Source: Clitoria ternatea
Taxonomy: Eukaryota; Streptophyta; Magnoliopsida; Fabales; Fabaceae
NCBI GenBank assembly: GCA_037962975.1
Contig: CM075670.1
Span: 148,432,501-148,496,500, forward strand
Direction of reading: 5' to 3'
Length of the DNA stretch: 64,000 nucleotides
Position numbers and translations under genes: made by a program. Every line of letters starts with the position of its first letter. Position 1 is the stretch's first letter. A model generated the notes under the pieces. That model was given only the letters and a program-made list of their open reading frames with translations, was not told the origin of the DNA and ran no database searches. Shown piece after piece: positions 1 to 9,311 of the stretch.

Positions 1-616
1 AAGGGTACTCTTGATGATTTTGGAGGTCTTTGTGGCAAAGACCTTCCTAATCTCATCAATCATACCCTCCGCCCACTGGTAATCACGCTGTAAAATGAAA
101 TGAGAAATCAAAATTAATAAGAGGTCTATTTTACAAATCAAGTCAGAACAAATGAACTAGGAACTTACCGAGAAGGTGTCAAACCACCTATCTTGCACAA
201 CCTTCCCAGCATCTGTCCAAGATATATATGGACCATCCCACTGGGCCTTTAAAACCTTAGTAATCGCTTTGGTTGTGCGACTACTATCAACAAAGCTGTA
301 ATGACAATAATTATGTTAGGAGTAAAACAACACACAATCTAGGGAGACTCCCAAAATTTTGGCAGAGTCTCCCCTGTAAATGTAACATTTCCAAGTTTTT
401 GGTTTAGTTACCCTGTTACAAACAGAAGAGTGCCCAGTACAATTGAATCTATACAAGTACTAATTAAAGTAACATCCAATAAACCAACAAGTCTTTCCAC
501 TAAAGTTTAATATAAAGTATCATACAAATAACATAAAAGTATTTGAGGTTTAGTCACTTACTCGTCTCCGGCCGGCACGGGTACCAACATGGGCAGAGGG
601 GATGCCGGAGGTGGGG
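1..616 (-). pseudogene. CACTA element A, left segment: parts of TnpA-like exons
   Basis: This is a near-identical copy of 19118-19733 in element B. It holds, on the minus strand, the tail of a Transposase_24 (Ptta/En/Spm) exon at 1-87, a complete small exon at 169-295 and the end of the proline-rich exon at 562-616. Each is bounded by AG/GT signals in the same places as in B. The element continues left beyond the window, so its left terminus is not seen. The exon at 562-616 is cut at 616 by the Athila-like insertion and resumes at 13764. An intron hairpin lies at about 342-374. The gene is broken here and cannot give a normal product without removing 13 kb. Confidence 0.8.
612..616. repeat. 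TSD TGGGG, left copy (Athila-like insertion)
   Basis: Five bases directly before the 5' LTR. They are repeated at 13759-13763 directly after the 3' LTR, which proves both borders of the insertion. Confidence 0.95.
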
Positions 617-2458
617 TGATAAGTGCTTATTTTGTGATTAAATTCATGACTCAATTGGATCCATTTCCTGAAATACTTAACTAAATTGATAAAATTAAGC
701 ATGATCTTTACTATAAATAAGTAAATAAGCTTGCTTTGAAAAATATTGAAGACAGGTTCCAAAAGCTTGATAGAAATTCAAGAGGATTCAGCATCATCAG
801 AACCCCACGCTTAAGGGTTAACATCAAGCACGCTTGAGCGCAGCCTTGTTGAAGGACTAAAAAGAAAACAGAGTTTCAGGAACCTCTCACGCTCAAGCGG
901 GAGAATGCGTCGCTTGAGCGTGAGTCCTAAAACGCCCAAGCGAGGAGCAAGCGTGACCCTGAGCATGGATTGAAGGACAAAAGGCAGCATCAGACTTACC
1001 CACGCTTGAGCGTGAGAAGGGGACGCTCGAGCGTGACCACAAGAGCGCTTGAGCGCGGCTGAAAAGGATCAAGCGTGAGCGTGAGCGTGATTTCATGCAT
1101 GCCTGGCGCTCAAGCGTGGAACCATGAAGCTTAAAGCGTGACTGAATTTAATGAAGGAACAGGATCAGGGGCATCTCACACTCAAGCGTGATAAGGAGCC
1201 GCTTGGGCGTGACCTCGATCCCGCTTGAGCGTAGCTTGAGCGTGGAACATATCTGTGAGGATAGAGGAGCTCGCTTAAAGCGTAACAGGCCCAGCTTGAA
1301 GCGAAGGATCAAGCATATGTTAAACAAAGGAGCCACGCTTAAGCGTGGTCAAGAAAGCTCAAGCGCAAGGCAATCAAAAAGCATCAGAGCCCTTCACGCT
1401 TGAGCGTGACCATCAAGCTCAAGCGTGACTCACACAGCATGGGTTTCTTCATTCTTTATTCACCAATAATGCGATGCCAACTCACCCACTTTCTTCTGTT
1501 TCCACCAGTCTCTGAAAGATGCCACATGGGTTCTACACAAGTGGGCAAGAGAAGCTGAGTCAAAACTCCTATAAATCAAGCTGCAAACAGAGCACAAAAT
1601 CATCAAGCTCCTATCATCATACATCAGATTCATCCTCTGTATTTTTCATTTCACACTTTCCATTTTCTGTATTCATTTCTTTGATGGTGAAAATGCAAGG
1701 CATGAGTAACTAATCTCCCTTATGGGATTGGCTGTAATCCATTCAACACTGAAGTAATGCTGTCGTAAGTTTTCATTGAGTAATGAGATTTGATAAAGTT
1801 TCTGTATTTCCTTCTGCGTTTAATGCCTGAAAGTACTTGATCACTATTTTCTTGTTCTAAGTTTTCTTGAGTATGCTGGGAAGTGACTTTTGAAAGCAGA
1901 CCCTGAAAGAAATGCTTGTTGTGAGTAGGTAGCCAGGGATGGCGTCTAACGCAACAAACGTCAAAACAATCGATCGATAATGCTGGAATGGTTTCCAAAG
2001 TGACTGAGGGATCAGCGGTTTGGAAATCATTCTTATGAATTTTGTAGTCGAGGGATCGATGCAAATGACTTTGATTGTGACGTAGAACTTATCTTTTCGA
2101 TTTACTTATATGGAAACTTATGCAGCTTACAGAGGTGAAGATGTGATGAAGCCAATCCCTGTTTTACAAAACTGATTTTTCCAACATCATTTACTGTTAT
2201 ATTTTGCAAAGTACTATTCTCTGTTATTCTGTTACTTGCTATTTTTCATTCAGCAACATTCACAACAAATCAAAACTGAAACTTTCTGCCTAATCAATTC
2301 AACTTAAGATCTTCATTCTAGCACCTCCTCAGTGGAACGACAACTATACTATATTACAACTTCTGTGTTTAAACTTGGCACATCCATTTCATTGAGTTCA
2401 TATTATACAAACTTGATTCTCTTACAGCAAGACTCAATAGAACCAAAAACACTTATCA
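617..2458 (+). repeat. 5' LTR of Athila-like element
   Basis: It is 1842 bp and runs from TGATAAGTGC to ACACTTATCA. It carries a dense array of CACGCT-YR-AGCGTG palindromes at about 785-1440. The remainder is AT-rich with no convincing ORF. It matches 11917-13758 almost base for base. Confidence 0.95.
785..1440. repeat. Array of CACGCT-YR-AGCGTG palindromes inside the LTR
   Basis: Perfect 14-base copies lie at 1001-1014, 1334-1347 and 1395-1408. Many half or diverged copies (CGCTTGAGCG, CGCTCAAGCG, CGCTTAAGCG) lie between. Spacing is irregular, roughly every 20-40 bases. The same array recurs in the 3' LTR (about 12085-12740) and downstream of pol (8133-8806). Confidence 0.9.
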
Positions 2459-2463
2459 AGTTT

Positions 2464-2481
2464 TGGCGCCGCAGCCGGGGA
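2464..2481 (+). other. Primer binding site, tRNA-Asp-like
   Basis: TGGCGCCGCAGCCGGGGA starts five bases after the 5' LTR. By recall it matches the complement of the 3' end of plant tRNA-Asp at 16 of 18 positions. tRNA-Asp is the primer known for Athila-group elements. Confidence 0.75.
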
Positions 2482-2597
2482 GGTGATTTAAGTTTGAATA
2501 TTTTTAGCATTGAATTGATAAGACAGTGTAAATAAATTTGTTTTCAATTTGTTTTTATTTTTATTTTTTTTACCTTGCTACTTTGAATTCTTGATTT

Positions 2598-4259
2598 ATG
2601 ATCTTGAGAGGACAGGGTACAAAAGAACAACTTGCATTTGATCCTGAGATAAACAGGTTCCTCAAGAAAATCAAGAAAGCAAAGCAGAACCTCCAAGAAG
2701 GACAAACTTCCTCTGTTACAATGGAGAACAACAACAATAATCAAAATCCACCAAGGAGAACACTTGGAGATTACACATTGCAACAAGGACCTAGACACTA
2801 CTCAAGCATTGCTATACCAAATACAATCAGGGCTATAGAAATGAAACCTGCTTTCCTTAGTTTAATTAGTTCCCATCAATTTCATGGAATGTCCAGTGAA
2901 GATCCTTACACTCACTTGGCCACATTCTATGAATTGGTAGGAACAATGGGATTTGAACAGGAAGTAATTGAGGCAGCATACCTAAGATTGTTTCCTTTTT
3001 CTCTTGCAGGAAAAGCTAAAGAATGGCTCCAGTCACACCCAAATCAAAGCTTGAACAGCTGGGAGACAGTGGAGGAAAAATTCCTACACAGATTCTTCCC
3101 ACCATCCAGATTCATCAAGGCTAAATCAGATATCACAACATTTAAACAAAGCCATGATGAACCCTTTTGTGAAGCATGGGAACGCTTCAAATCTCTCCTC
3201 AGAAAATGCCCAAACCATGGACTGGAAGATATTGCCCAATTGAATATCTTTTACAGTGGTTTAAAGGGTGATACTAAAATGATTTTGGATGCAGCAGCTG
3301 GAGGAACCATGATGACAGTGGATGCAGAGCAAGCTACAGGTATCATTGAAGCATTATCATCCACAGATTACCAGGCTCAGCATGACAGAACACAGATCCA
3401 AAAGAAGGGAGTGTTGGAACTTAATACAACAGATGCCATTTTGGCTCAAAATAAGATTTTGACACAACAAATTGAAGTTCTGACGCAGCAAATGGCAAAA
3501 CTCCCGCAACAACTGCATGCTGTACAGTCCTCTACAGGAAACCAACAAGCACAAATTAGATGTGACTTTTGTGGAGGAGAACATCAGAATGGACACTGCC
3601 AAGGAGAACAAGGAGACCACTCTATCCTCTATATGAATAACCAAGGTAAGCAAAGTAACTTCAATAACAATACTTACCCCAATAATTTTTCACAGGGATG
3701 GAGGAATAGTCAAAATGGTGGATGGAAGCCAGAAGCAAGCACATCCAACAGACAGCAACCTTATCAGCAAGGTCCTTCATTGACAGAAAGGACATCAAAA
3801 CTAGAGGACACTCTAGAAAAATTCATGCAGGTCTCAATCACCAACCAAAAGAACACTGATGCTTCGATAAGAAACCTGGAGACACAAGTGGGGCAATTGG
3901 CTCGCCAAATTGCAGAGCATCACAACTCTCAATTTGGAGCTAATACACACCCAAATCCAAAGGAGCAATGCAAAGCAATCACAACAAGAAGTGGAAAGGT
4001 CATTGGACAGAAAGAGAATGACAAGGTGGAAGAGAAAGTAAAAAAAGAAAAAGAAACAGAAGAGGAAGTTAGTGAAAAGAGGAATAATGACATGAAGGAG
4101 GAAGTTGAGAAAGAAAAAAAGAAAGAAATAAAAGAGGGGAAGAAGAAGGTGGACGACCCAACACCACAACTGAAGAGCTTGCCGTATCCAAAGAACCCTT
4201 CAAAAATGGACAAGGAAAGGCAATTTGCAAGATTTATGGATATCTTCAAAAGGTTATAA
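2598..4259 (+). CDS. gag: Gag protein of Athila-like element
   Basis: This 553-residue structural protein forms the virus-like particle and packages RNA. The capsid (Retrotrans_gag) region lies at about residues 75-230, with the hallmark stretches FHGMSSEDPYTHLATFYEL and EKFLHRFFPPSRF. A short Cys/His knuckle of form CX2CX3HX4C lies at C322, C325, H329, C334, one residue shorter than the usual CCHC. The C-terminal quarter is very rich in Lys/Glu. The start at 2598 is the first in-frame ATG of the long frame; an ATG further in at residue 42 is possible. The frame ends with TAA at 4257-4259 and continues without a shift into pol, so this stop is the only thing separating the two. Confidence 0.88.
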   Translation: MILRGQGTKEQLAFDPEINRFLKKIKKAKQNLQEGQTSSVTMENNNNNQNPPRRTLGDYTLQQGPRHYSSIAIPNTIRAIEMKPAFLSLISSHQFHGMSSEDPYTHLATFYELVGTMGFEQEVIEAAYLRLFPFSLAGKAKEWLQSHPNQSLNSWETVEEKFLHRFFPPSRFIKAKSDITTFKQSHDEPFCEAWERFKSLLRKCPNHGLEDIAQLNIFYSGLKGDTKMILDAAAGGTMMTVDAEQATGIIEALSSTDYQAQHDRTQIQKKGVLELNTTDAILAQNKILTQQIEVLTQQMAKLPQQLHAVQSSTGNQQAQIRCDFCGGEHQNGHCQGEQGDHSILYMNNQGKQSNFNNNTYPNNFSQGWRNSQNGGWKPEASTSNRQQPYQQGPSLTERTSKLEDTLEKFMQVSITNQKNTDASIRNLETQVGQLARQIAEHHNSQFGANTHPNPKEQCKAITTRSGKVIGQKENDKVEEKVKKEKETEEEVSEKRNNDMKEEVEKEKKKEIKEGKKKVDDPTPQLKSLPYPKNPSKMDKERQFARFMDIFKRL

Positions 4260-4274
4260 ATAAACATACCTTTT

Positions 4275-7200
4275 GTGGAAGCCATGGAGCAAATGCCAAC
4301 TTACGCTAAATTTATGAAGGAGCTGTTAACAAAGAAGAAGAGATTTTCTGAAGAAACAGTGGAGCTTGCAGCAGGCTGCAGTGCCATCATTCAAAAGGCA
4401 CTGCCACAAAAAACAAAAGACCCCGGAAGTTTCACAATCCCAGTAACTATTGGTACTCTACCAGTAGGAAAAGCACTCTTGGATTTGGGAGCAAGCATTA
4501 ATCTAATGCCTCTCTCAATGGTGAAAAAAATTGGAGATCTTGAGGTGAAGCCAACCCGGATGACCCTCCAGCTGGCAGATAGGTCTATGAAATTTCCATA
4601 TGGCATAGCTGAAGATGTACTGGTAAGAGTTGACAAGTTTGTGTTTCCTGTAGATTTTGTCATAATGGATATAGAAGAAGATGCAGAGGTGCCTCTCATT
4701 TTGGGGAGACCCTTCATGAAGACTGCAAAAGTAATCATTGATGTGGATGACGGGAAGTTAAAAGTGAGAGTGCAAGATGAAGAAGTAAACTTCAACATGT
4801 TTGATGCAATGAAATACCCAAAAGACAAACAACAGTGCTTCAAAATTGACATTGAAGAAGAAGCCATCAGAGAACAAACCAACGAATGGTTCAACAGAGA
4901 TCCACTAGAGAAGCTGAACATTGGAGCAATGGAGGAAGACAAGAAGGACAAGCAAGATGCTCAAAAAGAAAGTCACTTTGAAAGGCTGTCTGAGGAAACA
5001 AAAGAAGTTGTCCCACCAAAAGTGGAGTTAAAAGCTTTACCTCCACACTTGAAATATGTTTTTCTTGATAATGATAACCAAAAACCTGTTATTATTAATA
5101 GGGAATTGACAGGTACAGAAGAGAAGCAGTTGATTCAAGTGTTAAAGGAACATTCAACAGCGATTGGATGGAGGCTGGAAGATTTGAAGGGAATAAGCCC
5201 AGCTTACTGCACTCATCACATTTACATGGAACAAGAATTCAAACCAATTGCTCAGCCACAGAGACGTTTGAACCCAACTATGAAGGAAGTGGTAAAAGGG
5301 GAGGTAACTAAATTACTAGAAGCTGGTATAATTTATCCTATTTCTGATAGTTCTTGGGTAAGTCCTGTGCAGGTTGTTCCAAAGAAAGGAGGAATCACTG
5401 TCATACAGAATGAGAAGCATGAATTGATCCCTACAAGAACAGTCACAGGATGGAGGATGTGTATCGATTACAGGAAACTAAACACTGCTACCCGGAAAGA
5501 TCACTTCCCTCTACCCTTCATGGATCAAATGTTAGAAAGACTTGCAGGTCAAGCATACTACTGCTTCCTAGATGGATACTCAGGGTATAACCAGATCGCA
5601 GTTGCACCTGAGGATCAAGAAAAAACAGCATTCACATGTCCCTTTGGGGTATTTGCATACAGAAAAATGCCCTTCGGATTGTGCAATGCCCCTGCAACAT
5701 TTCAAAGATGTATGCTGGCTATCTTCTCTGATTTGGTGGAAAAATGCATAGAGGTTTTCATGGATGATTTTTCTGTTTTTGGTTCATCATTTGATCAATG
5801 TTTGAATAATTTGACCATTGTGTTGAAAAGATGTGTAGACACCAATTTGGTTTTGAATTGGGAAAAATGTCACTTCATGGTGACTGAAGGCATTGTATTA
5901 GGACATCAAATCTCCAAAAGAGGTATTGAAGTGGACAAAGCAAAGGTAGAAGTAATCGAGAAATTGCCACCACCAGGAAATGTAAAAGGAGTGAGAAGCT
6001 TCTTGGGCCATGCAGGATTTTATAGAAGGTTCATCAAGGACTTCTCAAAAATTGCAAAGCCTTTGAGTAATCTCTTAAACAAAGACACTCCTTTTATTTT
6101 TGATGATTCTTGTTTACATGCCTTTGAAACTCTAAAGCATAAACTAACATGTGCACCTGTAATAGTTGCCCCTGATTGGGGACTAGACTTTGAAATGATG
6201 TGTGATGCCAGTGATTATGCTGTTGGGGCCGTATTAGGACAAAGAAAGGCTAAAATTTTTCATGTTATACACTATGCTAGTAAAGTTTTAAATCCTGCAC
6301 AAACAAATTATGCAACAACAGAGAAAGAACTCTTAGCAATAGTGTTTGGCCTGGAAAAATTTAGACCTTATCTGATTGGTTCCAAGATTACTATTTTTAC
6401 TGATCATGCTGCCATTAAATATCTGTTGAATAAGCCTGATTCTAAGCCCAGACTAATTAGATGGATCTTGCTAATGCAAGAATTCAACCTAGTAGTCAAA
6501 GACAAAAAGGGCAGCGAAAATTTCATTGCAGATCATTTGTCCCGACTTGTCAATCAGGAAGTCACACGGCTCCAACCTGAAGTGAAGGAAGAATTTCCTG
6601 ATGAGAAGCTACTGATGATGAAAGAACGGCCATGGTTTGCAGACATGGCCAACTTTAAAGCTGCTGGAATACTGCCTGATGACCTTTCATGGCAGCAGAA
6701 GAAGAAGTTTCTAAGGGATGCAAAGCAATTCATATGGGATGACCCCTACCTATTCAAACTTGGATCAGATCACATCTTGAGGAGATGTGTGTCCCAAGAG
6801 GAGGCTGAGAGCATCCTATGGCACTGTCACAGCTCACCCTATGGAGGACATTTCAATGGGGAAAGGACAGCAGCAAAGATCCTCCAATCAGGTTTTTATT
6901 GGCCCTCTTTGTTTAAAGATGCTAATGTTTTTGTGCAGCATTGTGAAGCATGTCAGAAGACAGGAAACATATCAAAAAGACATGAGATGCCCTTGACTGC
7001 CATCCTTGAAATAGAAGTCTTTGATTGCTGGGGCATCGATTTTACTGGGCCATTACCAATGTCATTCTCAAATGAGTACATAATTGTGGCAGTAGACTAT
7101 GTCTCCAAGTGGGTGGAAGCCATGGCATGTACTAAAGCTGATGCCAAGACTGTCATCAAATTTCTTAAGAAACACATTTTCAGCAGGTTTGGCACCCCAA

Positions 7201-7916
7201 GAGTTTTAATAAGTGATGGAGGCTCTCATTTCTGCAACAGTCAACTCCAAAGATGCCTTGAACATTATGGAGTCAAGCACAAAGTAACTTCCCCTTACCA
7301 TCCTCAAGCCAATGGCCAAGTGGAAGTATCCAACAGAGAAATCAAGAGGATACTTGAGAAGACAATCAGCCAAAGCAGAAAAGACTGGTCATTGAAGCTA
7401 GATGACGCTTTATGGGCCTATAGAACAGCATACAAGGCACCAACTGGATTTTCACCTTATCAGTTGGTATATGGTAAAAATTGCCATCTTCCAGTGGAAC
7501 TTGAGCATAAAGCATTTTGGGCACTAAAAACCCTCAACTATGACCCAAAAGCATCAGCTGAAGAAAGGAAGATTCAGATGCATAAGTTGGAAGAATGGAG
7601 GAATCATGCCTATGACTCATCCAGGATCTATAAAGAAAAGATGAAGGTTTACCATGATAGACACATCATGAAGAAAAGTTTTCACCAGGGACAATCTGTT
7701 CTTCTTTTCAACTCAAGGATGAAACTGTTCCCAGGAAAACTCAAGTCTAAATGGTCAGGACCCTTTATTGTCAAGGAGGTGAAACCTTATGGAGCTATTG
7801 AGTTACAAGATCCAAAATCTGAAAGAACTTGGGTCGTGAACGGACAGAGAATAAAGCCCTATTTAGGGGGAGAAGTGGAGAAGCTTGCCACTGATATCCT
7901 GCTAAAAGACCCATGA
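4275..7916 (+). CDS. pol: Pol polyprotein of Athila-like element (PR-RT-RNase H-IN)
   Basis: The 1213-residue polyprotein copies element RNA into DNA and inserts it. The aspartic protease has D70-L-G-A-S (the DLGA variant, not DSGA, known from Athila-type elements). Reverse transcriptase has its catalytic box as F495-M-D-D. RNase H begins near C643-D-A-S-D. Integrase has an H-H-C-C finger (the second pair is CEAC) followed by a D-D-E core: DFTGPLP, SDGGSHF and the E after NGQVEV. The C terminus, VNGQRIKPYLGG, is the usual Athila end and no chromodomain follows. The first ATG is at 4275, but the same frame is open from 4260, right after the gag stop. No internal stop is present. Confidence 0.92.
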   Translation: MEAMEQMPTYAKFMKELLTKKKRFSEETVELAAGCSAIIQKALPQKTKDPGSFTIPVTIGTLPVGKALLDLGASINLMPLSMVKKIGDLEVKPTRMTLQLADRSMKFPYGIAEDVLVRVDKFVFPVDFVIMDIEEDAEVPLILGRPFMKTAKVIIDVDDGKLKVRVQDEEVNFNMFDAMKYPKDKQQCFKIDIEEEAIREQTNEWFNRDPLEKLNIGAMEEDKKDKQDAQKESHFERLSEETKEVVPPKVELKALPPHLKYVFLDNDNQKPVIINRELTGTEEKQLIQVLKEHSTAIGWRLEDLKGISPAYCTHHIYMEQEFKPIAQPQRRLNPTMKEVVKGEVTKLLEAGIIYPISDSSWVSPVQVVPKKGGITVIQNEKHELIPTRTVTGWRMCIDYRKLNTATRKDHFPLPFMDQMLERLAGQAYYCFLDGYSGYNQIAVAPEDQEKTAFTCPFGVFAYRKMPFGLCNAPATFQRCMLAIFSDLVEKCIEVFMDDFSVFGSSFDQCLNNLTIVLKRCVDTNLVLNWEKCHFMVTEGIVLGHQISKRGIEVDKAKVEVIEKLPPPGNVKGVRSFLGHAGFYRRFIKDFSKIAKPLSNLLNKDTPFIFDDSCLHAFETLKHKLTCAPVIVAPDWGLDFEMMCDASDYAVGAVLGQRKAKIFHVIHYASKVLNPAQTNYATTEKELLAIVFGLEKFRPYLIGSKITIFTDHAAIKYLLNKPDSKPRLIRWILLMQEFNLVVKDKKGSENFIADHLSRLVNQEVTRLQPEVKEEFPDEKLLMMKERPWFADMANFKAAGILPDDLSWQQKKKFLRDAKQFIWDDPYLFKLGSDHILRRCVSQEEAESILWHCHSSPYGGHFNGERTAAKILQSGFYWPSLFKDANVFVQHCEACQKTGNISKRHEMPLTAILEIEVFDCWGIDFTGPLPMSFSNEYIIVAVDYVSKWVEAMACTKADAKTVIKFLKKHIFSRFGTPRVLISDGGSHFCNSQLQRCLEHYGVKHKVTSPYHPQANGQVEVSNREIKRILEKTISQSRKDWSLKLDDALWAYRTAYKAPTGFSPYQLVYGKNCHLPVELEHKAFWALKTLNYDPKASAEERKIQMHKLEEWRNHAYDSSRIYKEKMKVYHDRHIMKKSFHQGQSVLLFNSRMKLFPGKLKSKWSGPFIVKEVKPYGAIELQDPKSERTWVVNGQRIKPYLGGEVEKLATDILLKDP

Positions 7917-9311
7917 TCAAACTCAGGCGTCGAGCTAATGACGTTAAACAAGCGCTTATTGGGAGGCAACCCAATCTTTTGTGTTGTATTTCTTTGAAAA
8001 TTTTTCAAAAAAAATAAAAATAAAAATAAAAATAAAATAATAAAGTTTCTGTTTACCTTGTAGAAGAGTCTCAAACAAAGGCAAACAAAACTGGAGTTGG
8101 AGGTTGAGTTCAGAGAGACATGAGGACATCACCACGCTCAAGCGTGGATAATCTAGCTTAAGCGAGCCAAGGTAAGTCCTAAACCATCCTCATCAAGCTT
8201 AAGCGTGAGAGTCAAGCTTAAGCGTGGCACCTCTGCTAAAGAAATTTTCAACGAAATAAACCCGATCTCGCTTAAGCGTAACCTATTACGCTTAAGCGAA
8301 GGGATCTGGATAGCAATCAGAGGCTGACACGCTCAAAGCAAGACCCCTGCGCCCAAGCGAGAAGTTAAACTAAGCATCAGAGGGGTGATCACGCTCAAGC
8401 GTGATACTTTGGCGCTCAAGCGCAACACCACTACGCTCAAGCGTGCCAAACAGGCGCTCAAGCGAGGCATTAAATAGAGCATCAGGTATTGAAATGTTGC
8501 TACACGCTCAAGCGTGATAAACCTGCGCTCAAGCGCGCAACTATTATGCCCAAGCGTGACGAAATCACGCTCAAGCGTGAAGTTTTCATTCTTAGACTCT
8601 GAATCCAGGCCGATCACGCTCAAGCGTGGATATATTGCGCTCAAGCGAGGAACGCGTGCGCTCAAGCGTGACTTCAGGGCGCTCAAGCGTGAAGTTTTCA
8701 TTCTCAGACTCTGAATCCAGGCCGATCACGCTCAAGCGTGGATATATGGCGCTCAAGCGAGGACCTCGTGCGCTCAAGCGTGACTTCAATGCGCTCAAGC
8801 GTGAAATGCAAAAAGGCCCCCTGATAATAATAAATGCAGAAATCTGAAACCGCCCACTCTCACTCACGTAACCGTTCATCAACCTTCCATCTCTCTAAGT
8901 TTTGTAACCACCCTCTCTTCTCCAATAATTGTCTTTTCCCTTTCATTTCATAAATCACACTTTTATTTTGCAAACCATTTTTCTCTAGCACGTTCGGATC
9001 CTTCCAGGTAACCACTGCACTATCCTCTTTTTGAATTAACAGCATATGACTACTGTGTTAGGGAGAATTTATACATTTCCTTTTGCACATGTGGATGTCA
9101 TTTCTCTCTATGTTTAATGAATGCTATGATCTATACTTGGTTGTCCCTGAATTGTTAGAGAAAGACATTCAAGGTTTGGTTCTTGTGTTTCACTTTCATT
9201 GTAATGCATGTCCCTTTTCTATTTCACATTCTTTTAATGCATGCTGAATGTTTGATAAAAGTCCTAAAAGGAAGTATTTTAAGTGCAAAGTGGTTCTTAA
9301 CCTTCTTGCAG
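7917..9311 (+). other. Spacer between pol and third ORF (palindrome array, putative intron end)
   Basis: No credible gene. It holds an A-rich stretch at 8005-8042, the palindrome array at 8133-8806, and a pyrimidine-rich run that ends in TTCTTGCAG at about 9303-9311 just before the ATG of the next ORF. That arrangement looks like a 3' splice site for a subgenomic mRNA. Short ORFs with RLSA/LKR repeats on both strands are translations of the palindrome array. Confidence 0.6.
8133..8806. repeat. Second CACGCT-YR-AGCGTG palindrome array, with 112-bp tandem duplication
   Basis: Perfect copies lie at 8133-8146 and 8390-8403, with numerous CGCTCAAGCG and CGCTTAAGCG variants. Inside it, 8581-8692 is repeated at 8693-8804 with few changes (period 112 bp). 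The two units begin with AGTTTTCATTCT and each contains four palindrome cores. Confidence 0.88.

Noticed and set aside
785..1440. CRISPR-like repeat-spacer array
   Set aside because: Repeats are short (14 bp), irregularly spaced, variable and inside a plant LTR. No cas genes; eukaryotic context.
3357..4285. Minus-strand ORFs over the Athila gag tail
   Set aside because: Phe/Ser-rich mirror frames of the Lys/Glu-rich gag C terminus.
8333..8882. ORFs encoding RLSA-type repeat proteins (both strands)
   Set aside because: They are translations of the CACGCTYRAGCGTG array in an element spacer; open on both strands at once and with no family resemblance.
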